Source: Solirubrobacteraceae bacterium | GTDB lineage: Bacteria; Actinomycetota; Thermoleophilia; Solirubrobacterales; Solirubrobacteraceae | NCBI GenBank assembly: GCA_030690545.1 | Contig: JAUYGN010000086.1 | Coordinates: 1 to 32,373, forward strand | Length of the DNA: 32,373 nucleotides | Direction of reading: 5' to 3' | Shown: positions 14,382 to 21,431 of the stretch, one piece after another | Layout of the letters: each line of letters opens with the position of its first letter | Position numbering within the stretch: position 1 is the stretch's first letter | Position numbers and translations under genes: made by a program | The notes under the pieces: generated by a model | Told to the model about the DNA's origin: nothing | Database searches by the model: none | What the model saw: the letters and a program-made list of their open reading frames with translations, nothing else

Positions 14382-15173
14382 ATGCAGCCTGAGATCGATC
14401 TCCTCGGCCTGCCCCTGAAGACGTTCGGCCTCTGCTTCGGCCTGGCGTTCATCGTCTCGGGGGCGATCGTCTCGCGCCGCCTGAAGGAGCTCGGCCGCCC
14501 GCAGGACTGGGCCTACGAGATGGTCTTCGCGGCGCTCATCGGCGGGCTGATCGGAGCGCGGCTGTACTGGGTGCTGGGCAACCTCGACACGGTCCAGGAG
14601 GATGTCGTGGGCAGCCTCTTCGGCGGCTCGGGCCTGGTCTGGTTCGGCGGCGGCCTGGGCGGTGCGGCGGGCGTCCTGCTGTGGGCGCGCCGGCGCGGGA
14701 TGTTCAACCTCGCGCTGCTGGACATGTGCGCTCCGGCGCTGGCGGCCGGCTATGCCGTCGGCCGGATCGGCTGCCAGATCTCCGGCGACGGCGACTACGG
14801 CATCGCGACCGGCCTGCCCTGGGGGATGGCCTATCCGGACGGCGTCGTGCCGACGACCGAGGTCGTGCATCCGACGCCGATCTACGAGTCGGTCTCGATG
14901 CTGCTCGTCGCCTGGGCGCTGTGGCGCTCGCGCGACCTGCTGCGGCCGGGCGTGGTGTTCGCCTTCTACCTGCTGCTGTCGGGCGCCGAGCGCTTCCTCG
15001 TCGAGTTCGTCCGCCGCAACGACGCCGTCGCCGCCGGGCTCACCGAGGCGCAGCTGCTGAGCCTGGTGCTGATCATCGCGGGCATCGTCTGGCTGTCGCG
15101 CGCCAAGCGCTCGGGCGGCTGGCGCGTCGACGATGCGGGCTCCGTGAAGCCCGCCGCGCCGGCACCGGCATAG
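14382..15173 (+). CDS. lgt: Prolipoprotein diacylglyceryl transferase
   Basis: 263 residues with about seven hydrophobic segments. 'GLVWFGGGLGGAAGVL', 'GYAVGRIGCQISGDGDYG', 'VVHPTPIYESV' and 'AERFLVEFVRRND' are Lgt landmarks. The signature reads GRIGCQISGDGDYG rather than the GRxGNFxNxE of proteobacteria; that variant occurs in other Lgt branches. The enzyme moves diacylglycerol from phosphatidylglycerol to the lipobox cysteine, needed for the four lipoproteins in this window. It has its own promoter hexamer 56 bp after the M23 gene and converges on an ABC permease. Confidence 0.9.
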   Translation: MQPEIDLLGLPLKTFGLCFGLAFIVSGAIVSRRLKELGRPQDWAYEMVFAALIGGLIGARLYWVLGNLDTVQEDVVGSLFGGSGLVWFGGGLGGAAGVLLWARRRGMFNLALLDMCAPALAAGYAVGRIGCQISGDGDYGIATGLPWGMAYPDGVVPTTEVVHPTPIYESVSMLLVAWALWRSRDLLRPGVVFAFYLLLSGAERFLVEFVRRNDAVAAGLTEAQLLSLVLIIAGIVWLSRAKRSGGWRVDDAGSVKPAAPAPA

Positions 15174-15190
15174 CTGGCGAGCGGCGGGAG

Positions 15191-15205
15191 GCTCAGCCGC
15201 TGAGC
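15191..15205. terminator. Short hairpin at the lgt / ABC permease junction
   Basis: GCTCAG / CTGAGC with loop CCG, overlapping the stop codon of the minus-strand permease and 18 bp after the lgt stop. It is short, so only a weak candidate. Confidence 0.35.
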
Positions 15206-16035
15206 GTCTCGACGAGCGAGCGCCGTGGCCCGGTCGCGCGCGGTCCCGGCGGCCGTACGAGCGTCGCGAGCACGTAGAGCGCGATCGCCGCGAGGGCGAC
15301 CGAGGCGCCGGCGGCGACGTCGAGCTCGGCGCTGGCGACGAGCCCGAGCAGGCCGCTCAGCGCGCCGACGCCGGCCGCCAGCGCGATCTGCCCGCCGACG
15401 CTGCGCCCGAGCCGGATGCCCGCCGACGCAGGCGCGACGATCAGCGCCAGCACGAGCAGGTTGCCGAGCGCCTGGACGGCGGCGACGATCGCCAGCGCGA
15501 GCAGCGCCAGCAGCGCCAGCTCGACGCGGCCTGGGCGCACGCCGAGCGACGGTGCCGCGAGCGGATCGAAGACGGCGGCGGACAGCGGCCGGTGGCCGGC
15601 GACGAGCGCGAGCGCGACGAGCCCCGCCAGCCCGCCGGCGACGAGCAGGTCCGTCGTGTTCGTGCCGAGCAGGTCGCCGAACAGCAGCTCGCCGAGCCGG
15701 GCCGGCACGTCGGGCGCGAGCGCGAGCAGGGCCCCGAGCCCGAACGCCGTCGTCACGGTCACGCCGACGGCGACCTCGGCGCCGACGCGCGTGTCGCGGG
15801 CGGCCAGCGCGATCAGGGCGGCGGCGGCGAGCACGCCGCCGGTCGCGCCGAGCAGCAGCGGGGCGCCGACGAGCGCGGCCACGACGAGCCCCGGCAGCAT
15901 CGCGTGAGCGAGCGACTCGGCGGCGTAGGTGTGGTGCAGGTGCAGCAGCCAGACGCCGAGCGCGCCGCAGGTCGCGCCGACGACCACGACCTCGAGCAGC
16001 GCGCGCTGCAGCAGCCCTGAGTCGAGGATCTCCAT
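15193..16035 (-). CDS. Zinc/manganese-type ABC transporter permease (second permease)
   Basis: 280 residues with 8-9 hydrophobic helices. 'LGVWLLHLHHTYAAESLAHAMLPGLVVA' is the family's conserved first cytoplasmic turn (His-rich, Ala-Glu-Ser). 'FDPLAAPSLGVRP' and 'VQALGNLLVLALIVAPASAG' match the ABC-3 permease family (ZnuB/MntB). It probably pairs with the other permease of the operon as a heterodimer. It is the third gene, 43 bp after the ATPase. ATG at 16035 was taken, without a convincing ribosome site. Metal could be zinc or manganese; the upstream operator favours zinc. Confidence 0.87.
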   Translation of the reverse strand: MEILDSGLLQRALLEVVVVGATCGALGVWLLHLHHTYAAESLAHAMLPGLVVAALVGAPLLLGATGGVLAAAALIALAARDTRVGAEVAVGVTVTTAFGLGALLALAPDVPARLGELLFGDLLGTNTTDLLVAGGLAGLVALALVAGHRPLSAAVFDPLAAPSLGVRPGRVELALLALLALAIVAAVQALGNLLVLALIVAPASAGIRLGRSVGGQIALAAGVGALSGLLGLVASAELDVAAGASVALAAIALYVLATLVRPPGPRATGPRRSLVETLSG

Positions 16036-16078
16036 CAGTCGCCGTCCCCGTGCGTGCGGTGCGTATGCGCGTGGGCGA

Positions 16079-16861
16079 TCACGACGAGTGCGAGTGCGAG
16101 TGGTGCTGCACGGCGATCGCGCGCTCGCCGCCGTCGATCACGACGATCTCGGCGCCGTAGGTCGACTCCAGCACCGTGGTCGTGAGCGTCTGCGCCGGCG
16201 GCCCGTAGGCGACCTGCGTCGTGCTGAGGCACAGGACCTGGTCCCAGCGGCGCGCCTGCTCGATGTCGTGCGTGGCGATCAGCAGCACGCGGCCTTCGGC
16301 GCGCAGCTCGTCGAGGATGCTCATGACCGCCTCCTCGCTGGATCGGTCGACGCCGGCGAACGGCTCGTCGAGCAGCACGATGCCCGCGTCCTGCACGAGC
16401 GCGCGGGCGATCAGCGCGCGCTGGCGCTGGCCGCCCGACAGCGCCCCGAAGCGCGTCCCGGCACGCTCGGCGAGCCCGACCCGCTGCAGCGCGGCACGGG
16501 CCAGCGTTCGGTCGGCGCCTGCGATGCGGCGATACCAGGGCGTGCGCGCGTAGGCGCCCATCAGCGCGACGTCGAGCGCGCTGACGGGGAAGTCCAGCCG
16601 TGAGCGCTCGGTCTGCGGCACGTAGGCGATCGTCCCGTGCGCGCGCGCCGAGCCGGTCGTCGCGGGCAGCTCGCCCAGCAGCGCGCGAAACAGCGTCGTC
16701 TTGCCGCCGCCGTTGGGTCCGAGCACGGCCACTGCCTCGCCGCCCGCGGCGGTGAACGTCACGTCGCGCACGGCGACGTCGCCGCTGCCGTAGGCGGCCG
16801 CCAGGCCGGCGACCTCGACGCGCGCGGCGCCGGCGTCCGCGGTCACGGCGCTCGCGTTCAT
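16079..16861 (-). CDS. Zinc/manganese-type ABC transporter ATPase with His-rich tail
   Basis: 260 residues. Walker A 'GPNGGGKTTL' (about 48-57), Q-loop 'AYVPQTERSRLDFP', signature 'LSGGQRQRALIARAL', Walker B 'GIVLLDEPFAGVD' and H-loop 'LLIATHD' are all present and intact. The order and 'VDRSSEEAVMSILDELR' fit the ZnuC/MntA-like group. The last residues 'AVQHHSHSHSS' form a histidine-rich tail that could bind zinc. The start ATG overlaps the stop of the upstream permease (ATGA), and the second permease follows. Confidence 0.9.
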   Translation of the reverse strand: MNASAVTADAGAARVEVAGLAAAYGSGDVAVRDVTFTAAGGEAVAVLGPNGGGKTTLFRALLGELPATTGSARAHGTIAYVPQTERSRLDFPVSALDVALMGAYARTPWYRRIAGADRTLARAALQRVGLAERAGTRFGALSGGQRQRALIARALVQDAGIVLLDEPFAGVDRSSEEAVMSILDELRAEGRVLLIATHDIEQARRWDQVLCLSTTQVAYGPPAQTLTTTVLESTYGAEIVVIDGGERAIAVQHHSHSHSS

Positions 16862-17676
16862 CGCACGGCCCTCGTCCGCGACGCGAGCGCCGCGAGCGCG
16901 AACCCGGCCCCGCCGATGACCGCGATCGCGGGCCCCGGCGGCAGATCGAGGTGGTAGGCGAGCAGCAGCCCGCCGACGCCCTCCAGCGCGGCGATCGCGA
17001 CGGCGGCGCCGAGCAGCGTCGCCAGTGAGCTCGTCAGCAGCCGCGCGGTCGCCGCGGGCACCACGAGCAGCGTGCTGACGAGCAGCGCGCCGACGGCCGG
17101 CAGCACGGCGACGACGGTCATCGCGAGCAGCGCCAGCAGCAGCCAGTCGCCGCGCGCCGCAGAGACGCCGAGCGCTCGTGCGCCGGCAGGGTCGAAGCCG
17201 GTCGCAAGCCAGGTGCGCGCCATCGCCGCGGTCGCGAGCACCGCGGCGGCGGCCGCTGCGGCGGCGAGCGCGAGGTCGCCGTCGCTCAAGCCCAGCAGCG
17301 TCCCGAACAGCAACCGGTCGACGCCCGCTCCGGAGCGGTAGACGTCGCTGGCGAGGATCGCGCCGAGCGCGAGCGCCGCGGTCAGCAGCAGGCCGGTCGC
17401 GGCGTCGGCGCTCGTCGTGCCGCGCCGCGTCATCCGTGACAGCAGGCCGGCGAAGCCGAGTCCGGCGCCGAGCGCGGCGACCGGCGGCGCCAGGCCCCAA
17501 GGACCCGCGACGACGAGCCCGGGGAAGGTGGCGGTCCCGACCGCATGGGCGAAGAAGGCGAGCCGCCGTAGGACGATCCAGACGCCCAGCAAGCCCGCCG
17601 CGACGGCCAGCAGCAGCGTGGCGAGCAGCGCGCGCTGCATGAAGGGCACCGCAAGCGGATCGGTCAGCCAGCGCAC
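16858..17676 (-). CDS. Zinc/manganese-type ABC transporter permease (first permease)
   Basis: 272 residues from GTG at 17676. About eight membrane helices. 'LGVWIVLRRLAFFAHAVGTATFPGLVVAG' is the conserved loop of the ABC-3 permease family, and 'DPAGARALGVSAARGDWLLLALLAM' followed by 'LPAVGALLVSTLLVVPAATARLL' is the C-terminal half. GTG at 17676 is preferred over the in-frame TTG at 17700 because TAAGCT ends 8 nt before it and the TTG lies inside the Zur-like operator. First gene of a three-gene operon, overlapping the ATPase gene by ATGA. No substrate-binding protein gene is in the operon; its partner must lie elsewhere. Confidence 0.87.
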   Translation of the reverse strand: MRWLTDPLAVPFMQRALLATLLLAVAAGLLGVWIVLRRLAFFAHAVGTATFPGLVVAGPWGLAPPVAALGAGLGFAGLLSRMTRRGTTSADAATGLLLTAALALGAILASDVYRSGAGVDRLLFGTLLGLSDGDLALAAAAAAAAVLATAAMARTWLATGFDPAGARALGVSAARGDWLLLALLAMTVVAVLPAVGALLVSTLLVVPAATARLLTSSLATLLGAAVAIAALEGVGGLLLAYHLDLPPGPAIAVIGGAGFALAALASRTRAVR

Positions 17677-17684
17677 GGCGGCGG

Positions 17685-17690
17685 AGCTTA
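17685..17690 (-). promoter_or_regulatory. -10 hexamer TAAGCT of the metal ABC operon
   Basis: Minus-strand TAAGCT, 8 nt, then GTG at 17676. Confidence 0.55.
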
Positions 17691-17691
17691 T

Positions 17692-17706
17692 CGAAAACAA
17701 TTCTCA
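17692..17706 (-). promoter_or_regulatory. Zur/Fur-like operator
   Basis: Minus-strand TGAGAATTGTTTTCG agrees at 11 of 15 positions with the actinobacterial Zur box TGAAAATCATTTTCA and is unusually AT-rich for this DNA. It lies one base upstream of the -10 hexamer of the ABC operon, where a bound repressor would block RNA polymerase. Zinc repression is inferred from the operator and transporter type. Confidence 0.55.
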
Positions 17707-17748
17707 TCAGTGAGGCGCTGCGTGAGCTGGACGGCAACGGGCTCTCGC

Positions 17749-17754
17749 TATTCT
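17749..17754 (+). promoter_or_regulatory. Candidate -10 hexamer TATTCT ahead of the MpsC-family gene
   Basis: TATTCT would start a transcript with a leader of about 90 nt, which contains the hairpins at 17755-17829. No clear -35 element. Confidence 0.35.
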
Positions 17755-17772
17755 GGGGCAACTGCGCTTCTG

Positions 17773-17809
17773 GCTCGCGAGGTGTTGCTCTCCCCGGTGC
17801 CTCGCGAGC
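17773..17809 (+). promoter_or_regulatory. Leader hairpin before the MpsC-family gene
   Basis: Perfect 10-bp inverted repeat GCTCGCGAGG / CCTCGCGAGC with a 17-nt loop. Two other pairings compete with it. GCAAC (17758-17762) can pair with GTTGC in the loop (17784-17788). CCCCGG (17792-17797) can pair with CCGGGG (17824-17829), close to the ribosome site. Mutually exclusive folds of this kind suggest an attenuator or riboswitch-like control, but no known class was recognised. Confidence 0.35.
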
Positions 17810-17849
17810 GGCGCCACCTTCCCCCGGGGATGAGAACGGAGCGGGCTTC

Positions 17850-18284
17850 ATGCCCGACAGCCCCGCAGCACCCGCCCCAGCTGAGCCCCGCGCAAACGGG
17901 ACCCTGTCGGCGGCGATCTCCAACGCCGTCGTCGGCCTGCTGCATGACTACACCGGTCGCGGACCGACCCGAGCCCGCACGACGATCGGGGCCGACACGA
18001 TCGTCGTCACCCTGCGCGACAGCCTCACGAAGGCCGAGCGCACGCTCGCCGACCGTGGTCAGTCGACCGAGGTGCTCGCGATGCGCCGCGCGTTCCAGGA
18101 GACGATGCGCGTCGATCTCGTTGCCGCCGTCGAGGGTCTGACGGGCCGCACCGTCGAGGCGTTCCTCAGCGACAACCTGCACGATCCCGACGTGGCGGTC
18201 GAGATCTTCCTGATGGCGCCGCTCGACGGTCAAGGGCGGCGCGAGCGGGCGATGGGCGACGGGCAGACGCTGCCCGAGGCCTGA
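17850..18284 (+). CDS. MpsC-family protein (DUF2294)
   Basis: 144 residues. A Pro/Ala-rich N-terminal 17 residues is followed by 'LSAAISNAVVGLLHDYTGRGPT' and 'RARTTIGADTIVVTLRDSLTKAERTL', then 'VLAMRRAFQETMRVDLVAAVEGLTGR' and 'AFLSDNLHDPDVAVEIFLM'. This is the DUF2294 domain, named MpsC after its presence in the Na+-translocating membrane-potential-generating MpsABC system. Here it stands alone, without mpsA or mpsB, and has no membrane helix, so the role in this organism is unknown. ATG at 17850 follows GGAG at 8-9 bases. Divergent from the metal ABC operon. Confidence 0.8.
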   Translation: MPDSPAAPAPAEPRANGTLSAAISNAVVGLLHDYTGRGPTRARTTIGADTIVVTLRDSLTKAERTLADRGQSTEVLAMRRAFQETMRVDLVAAVEGLTGRTVEAFLSDNLHDPDVAVEIFLMAPLDGQGRRERAMGDGQTLPEA

Positions 18285-18336
18285 CGCACGGCCGAGTCAA
18301 GCCAACGACGTGCTCGTCGCTCGTCTGCGCGCGCCG

Positions 18337-18405
18337 ATGCACGTGCGCGGGGCCCGGGCGGCCCTTCGCGCTGAGGCGGGGCGACGTATCTAGCCCTACG
18401 TGCAT
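18337..18405. repeat. 8-bp inverted repeat in the gap before lysA
   Basis: ATGCACGT (18337-18344) and ACGTGCAT (18398-18405), separated by 53 nt, in the 262-bp gap between the MpsC-family gene and lysA. It could close a stem-loop in a transcript or be an operator pair. Nothing else is recognisable in this gap apart from the lysA -10 hexamer. Confidence 0.25.
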
Positions 18406-18531
18406 GACTCGCCTGGGCCCATCGTTCACGTGTCGAGATCGGCTCGCATCGCGCTGTGACCTGCCATGTGCGCCCGAGCGGCCGGTGGGCGACGCCTGGC
18501 CGCGGCCCGGTCTCGAGAGCTCGGACTCGCA

Positions 18532-18537
18532 TACGCT
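18532..18537 (+). promoter_or_regulatory. -10 hexamer TACGCT of lysA
   Basis: TACGCT, 9 nt, then ATG at 18547. Confidence 0.5.
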
Positions 18538-18546
18538 GCGCTGCGC

Positions 18547-19812
18547 ATGCCCGCCACCCGCACCCAGCTCTCGCAGGCCTATCCGATCGGCAGCGCGATC
18601 GACGCCGACGGGCGCCTGCAGCTCGGCGGCTGCGACGCCGTCGAGCTCGCCCGCGAGTTCGGCACGCCGGCCTACATCGTCGCCGAGGACGACCTGCGCG
18701 CCCGCGCGCAGACCTTCGTCGAGGCGTTCCGCGCGCGCACGAAGGACTTCGACGTGCTGTTCGCCTCGAAGGCCTTTCCCTGCACCGCGATCTATCGCGT
18801 GCTCGCCGAGGAGGGGATCGCCTGCGACGTCGCCTCCGGCGGCGAGCTCGCGCTGGCGCTGCGCGGCGGCTTCGATCCGGCGCGAATCTACCTGCACGGC
18901 AACGCGAAGTCCGTCGACGAGCTGCGCTTCGCGCGCGAGTCGGGCGTCGGGCACATCGTGATCGACAACGCCGACGAGATCGAGCGGCTGGAGGCGGTCG
19001 TCGGCGACGGCCCGGCGCAGCCGGTCCTGCTGCGCGTCACGCCCGGCGTGCGCGGCGAGACCAACGACAAGATCTCGACCGGCCAGGCCGACTCGAAGTT
19101 CGGCTTCTCGATGGTCGACGCGCCGGCGGCGATCGCCCGCGTGCAGGACAGCCCGCAGCTCGACCTCGTCGGGCTGCATATGCACATCGGCTCGCAGATC
19201 CTCGAGCTCGACCCGTTCCGGCGCGCGATCGAGGCGATCGCCCCGCTCGGCGACTTCGGCACGTACAACCTCGGCGGCGGGCTCGGCGTCGCCTACACGA
19301 GCGCGCAGGAGCCGCCGCGGATCGCCGACTACGTCGCGGCGAAGGTCGACACCGTCGACCGCGTGCTCGGCCCCGGCAAGCGGATCCTCGACGAGCCGGG
19401 CCGCGCGCTCGTCGCCAACTCGACGGTCACGCTCTACACGGTGCAGAGCGTCAAGCGCAACGTCTCGACCTGGGTCGCCGTCGACGGCGGGATGTCCGAC
19501 AACCTGCGCCCGATGCTCTACGGGTCGGTCTACGAGGCGCAGATCGCCGACCGCTTCGGCGGTGGCACGCGCTCCAGGCTGACCGGCAAGCACTGCGAGT
19601 CCGGCGACGTGATCGTGCGCGACGTCGAGCTCGCCGACCCGCGCGTCGGCGACGTCATCGTCACGCCCGCGACCGGCGCCTACGGGCACGCGATGGCCAA
19701 CAACTACAACGGCGTTCCGCGCCCGCCGGTGATCATGGTCGCCCACGGCGACGCCCGCGTCGTCGTGCGGCGCGAGACCTACGACGACCTGACCGCGCGC
19801 GATGTCGACTAG
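18547..19812 (+). CDS. lysA: Diaminopimelate decarboxylase
   Basis: 421 residues. PLP-binding Lys75 in 'VLFASKAFPCT', 'LHMHIGSQI' (about 210-218), 'GTYNLGGGLGVAYT', 'EPGRALVANST' and 'KHCESGDVI' with active-site Cys350, then 'GAYGHAMANNYNG'. These are the fold-III decarboxylase marks. It converts meso-diaminopimelate to lysine, the last step of lysine synthesis, and competes for a peptidoglycan precursor. ATG at 18547 is chosen because of the -10 hexamer at 18532; an in-frame upstream start near 18466 would run through it. hom follows 12 bp downstream, so the two share aspartate-semialdehyde metabolism and probably a transcript. Confidence 0.96.
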   Translation: MPATRTQLSQAYPIGSAIDADGRLQLGGCDAVELAREFGTPAYIVAEDDLRARAQTFVEAFRARTKDFDVLFASKAFPCTAIYRVLAEEGIACDVASGGELALALRGGFDPARIYLHGNAKSVDELRFARESGVGHIVIDNADEIERLEAVVGDGPAQPVLLRVTPGVRGETNDKISTGQADSKFGFSMVDAPAAIARVQDSPQLDLVGLHMHIGSQILELDPFRRAIEAIAPLGDFGTYNLGGGLGVAYTSAQEPPRIADYVAAKVDTVDRVLGPGKRILDEPGRALVANSTVTLYTVQSVKRNVSTWVAVDGGMSDNLRPMLYGSVYEAQIADRFGGGTRSRLTGKHCESGDVIVRDVELADPRVGDVIVTPATGAYGHAMANNYNGVPRPPVIMVAHGDARVVVRRETYDDLTARDVD

Positions 19813-19824
19813 GACGCGGTGGTC

Positions 19825-21063
19825 ATGACGCCGACCCCGGACGCGCAGCCGTTTCGGATCGGGCTGCTCGGCCACGGCACCGTCGGCGGCGCGTTCGAGA
19901 CGCTGCTGCGCGAGCGCGCAGCACACGTCGCGGCGATCACCGGCCTGCAGCCGCGGATCGCCGGCGTCCTGACGCGCTCGCGCGGGGACTTCGACGAGAT
20001 CCTCGCCGGCTGCGATCTCGTCGTCGAGCTGATCGGCGGCGTCGAGCCAGCGCGCGACTACGTGCTGCGGGCGATGCGCGCCGGCAAGCACGTCGTGACC
20101 GCCAACAAGCAGCTGCTCAGCCAGCACGGCGAGGAGCTGTGGGCGGCGGCGCGCGAGCACGACGTCCAGCTGCGCTTCGAGGCGGCGGTCGCCGGCGTCG
20201 TGCCGGTGATCCGCGTGCTGCAGGAGTCGCTCGCCGGCGCCCACGTCGACCGCGTCCACGGGATCGTCAACGGGACGACGAACTACATCCTGACCGAGAT
20301 GGCGCGGACCGGCTGCTCCTACGACGAGGCGCTGGCCGGGGCGCAGCGGCTCGGCTACGCCGAGGCCGACCCGACCGAGGACGTCAACGGCAGGGACGCG
20401 GCGGCGAAGATGGCGATCATCGCGCGGCTGGCGTTCGACACGCCCGTGCATCTCGACCAGGTCACCTACGAGGGCATCGAGCGGATCACCGCCGACGACA
20501 TGGAGTACGCCCAGGAGCTCGGGCTCGGCCTGAAGCTGATCGGCACGGCCGAGCGGATCGACGGCATGCTCGCGGTGCGCGTGCATCCCGCGTTCCTGTA
20601 CTCCGGCCATCCGCTGGCCAGCGTGCACGGTCCGTTCAACGCGGTGACGGTCGAGTCCGAGGCGATCACGGAGATCACGATGTCCGGCCCGGGCGCCGGC
20701 GGCCCGCAGACCGCGAGCGCCGTGCTCGGCGACGTCATCAGCGCGATGATCCCGCCCGCCTCGACGCCGGAGACGACGCAGGCGCTCCAGGTCGTCGACG
20801 ACGTGCAGTCGTCGTTCTACCTGCACATGGAGGTCGCCGACCGGCCCGGCGTGCTCGCGCAGGTCGCGACGATCCTCGGCGAGCACGGCGCATCGATCAA
20901 GTCGGTCGTGCAGAAGGGGCTGGACGAGCGGGCGCGCCTGGTCATGGTCGTCCACCCGGTGCTCGAGTCGCGGTTCTTCGCCGCCGTCGAGCAGATCGCC
21001 GTGCTCGACTTCCTGCGCTCGCCGCCGCGCGCGATCCGCGTCATCGACGAGGAGTTCGTGTAG
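19825..21063 (+). CDS. hom: Homoserine dehydrogenase with C-terminal ACT domain
   Basis: 412 residues. N-terminal NAD(P) motif 'RIGLLGHGTVGGAF', then 'VTANKQLLSQHG', 'FEAAVAGVVPVIRVLQESLA', 'VHGIVNGTTNYILTEM' and 'ADPTEDVNGRDAAAKMAI', all homoserine dehydrogenase markers. The ACT domain begins at about residue 330 ('FYLHMEVADRPGVLAQVATI'), consistent with feedback inhibition by threonine. It reduces aspartate semialdehyde to homoserine. ATG at 19825 has AGGA 10 bases upstream; an in-frame GTG at 19819 is less likely. Probably co-transcribed with lysA. thrC and thrB lie 1.1 kb downstream, separated by two unrelated small genes. Confidence 0.96.
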   Translation: MTPTPDAQPFRIGLLGHGTVGGAFETLLRERAAHVAAITGLQPRIAGVLTRSRGDFDEILAGCDLVVELIGGVEPARDYVLRAMRAGKHVVTANKQLLSQHGEELWAAAREHDVQLRFEAAVAGVVPVIRVLQESLAGAHVDRVHGIVNGTTNYILTEMARTGCSYDEALAGAQRLGYAEADPTEDVNGRDAAAKMAIIARLAFDTPVHLDQVTYEGIERITADDMEYAQELGLGLKLIGTAERIDGMLAVRVHPAFLYSGHPLASVHGPFNAVTVESEAITEITMSGPGAGGPQTASAVLGDVISAMIPPASTPETTQALQVVDDVQSSFYLHMEVADRPGVLAQVATILGEHGASIKSVVQKGLDERARLVMVVHPVLESRFFAAVEQIAVLDFLRSPPRAIRVIDEEFV

Positions 21064-21121
21064 GCGCGGGCGCGGGCGCGGCGCGGGTGGCCGGCCGACC
21101 GGCGGGGTACGCCGACCACAG

Positions 21122-21376
21122 ATGCTCGACTGGACGCACGGACTGGTGCTGCGGGCCGTCGCCCAGGGCGATCACGGCGATTGTCCGGCGTTGCGGACCC
21201 TGATCGCGGCTGGCCTCGTGGCGCAGCAGCCCGATGGCAGCCATGTCGTCACGCCCGCCGGCGAGGTCGCACTGCAGCACGATCAGCCGACGCGATCGGA
21301 GCGGATCGTCTGGGCGGTCGCCGCTGTCGGCGGTGCGCTGCTTGTCGTCGCGACCATCGGTGAATGGGTCAGCTGA
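21122..21376 (+). CDS. Small protein with winged-helix-like head and one membrane helix
   Basis: 84 residues. Residues 1-53 ('VLRAVAQGDHGDCPALRTLI' then 'AAGLVAQQPDGSHVVTPAGEVAL') resemble the recognition helix and wing of a winged-helix domain ('L..AGLV..DG.Y.LTPAG'). Residues 62-80 form a hydrophobic helix, 'IVWAVAAVGGALLVVATIG'. A membrane-tethered DNA-binding protein is possible, but the head is short and lacks a clear first helix. It lies 58 bp after hom behind a GC-only repeat stretch, with TACGCC in the -10 position but no final T. Confidence in function is low. Confidence 0.6.
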   Translation: MLDWTHGLVLRAVAQGDHGDCPALRTLIAAGLVAQQPDGSHVVTPAGEVALQHDQPTRSERIVWAVAAVGGALLVVATIGEWVS

Positions 21377-21431
21377 CGCCACCCCAAGACCACTGCCCGC
21401 GATCCACGATCCGGCGGCGGTGCGGCTTCGC

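Noticed and set aside
16862-17923. Upstream extension of the ABC ATPase to a 614-residue protein
   Set aside because: The extension is out of frame with and antisense-like to the permease coding sequence and is repetitive Arg/Ala/Gly. The ATG at 16861 begins the recognisable ABC domain and overlaps the permease stop.
18166-20955. A 929-codon open frame on the minus strand opposite lysA and hom
   Set aside because: The product is low-complexity, rich in Arg, Asp and His, with no recognisable domain, and it is exactly antisense to two well-conserved enzymes. It is a GC-rich shadow frame.
21064-21110. GCGGGC tandem repeats after hom as a functional element
   Set aside because: Short simple GC repeats are common in such GC-rich DNA and no structure or regulatory logic is evident.
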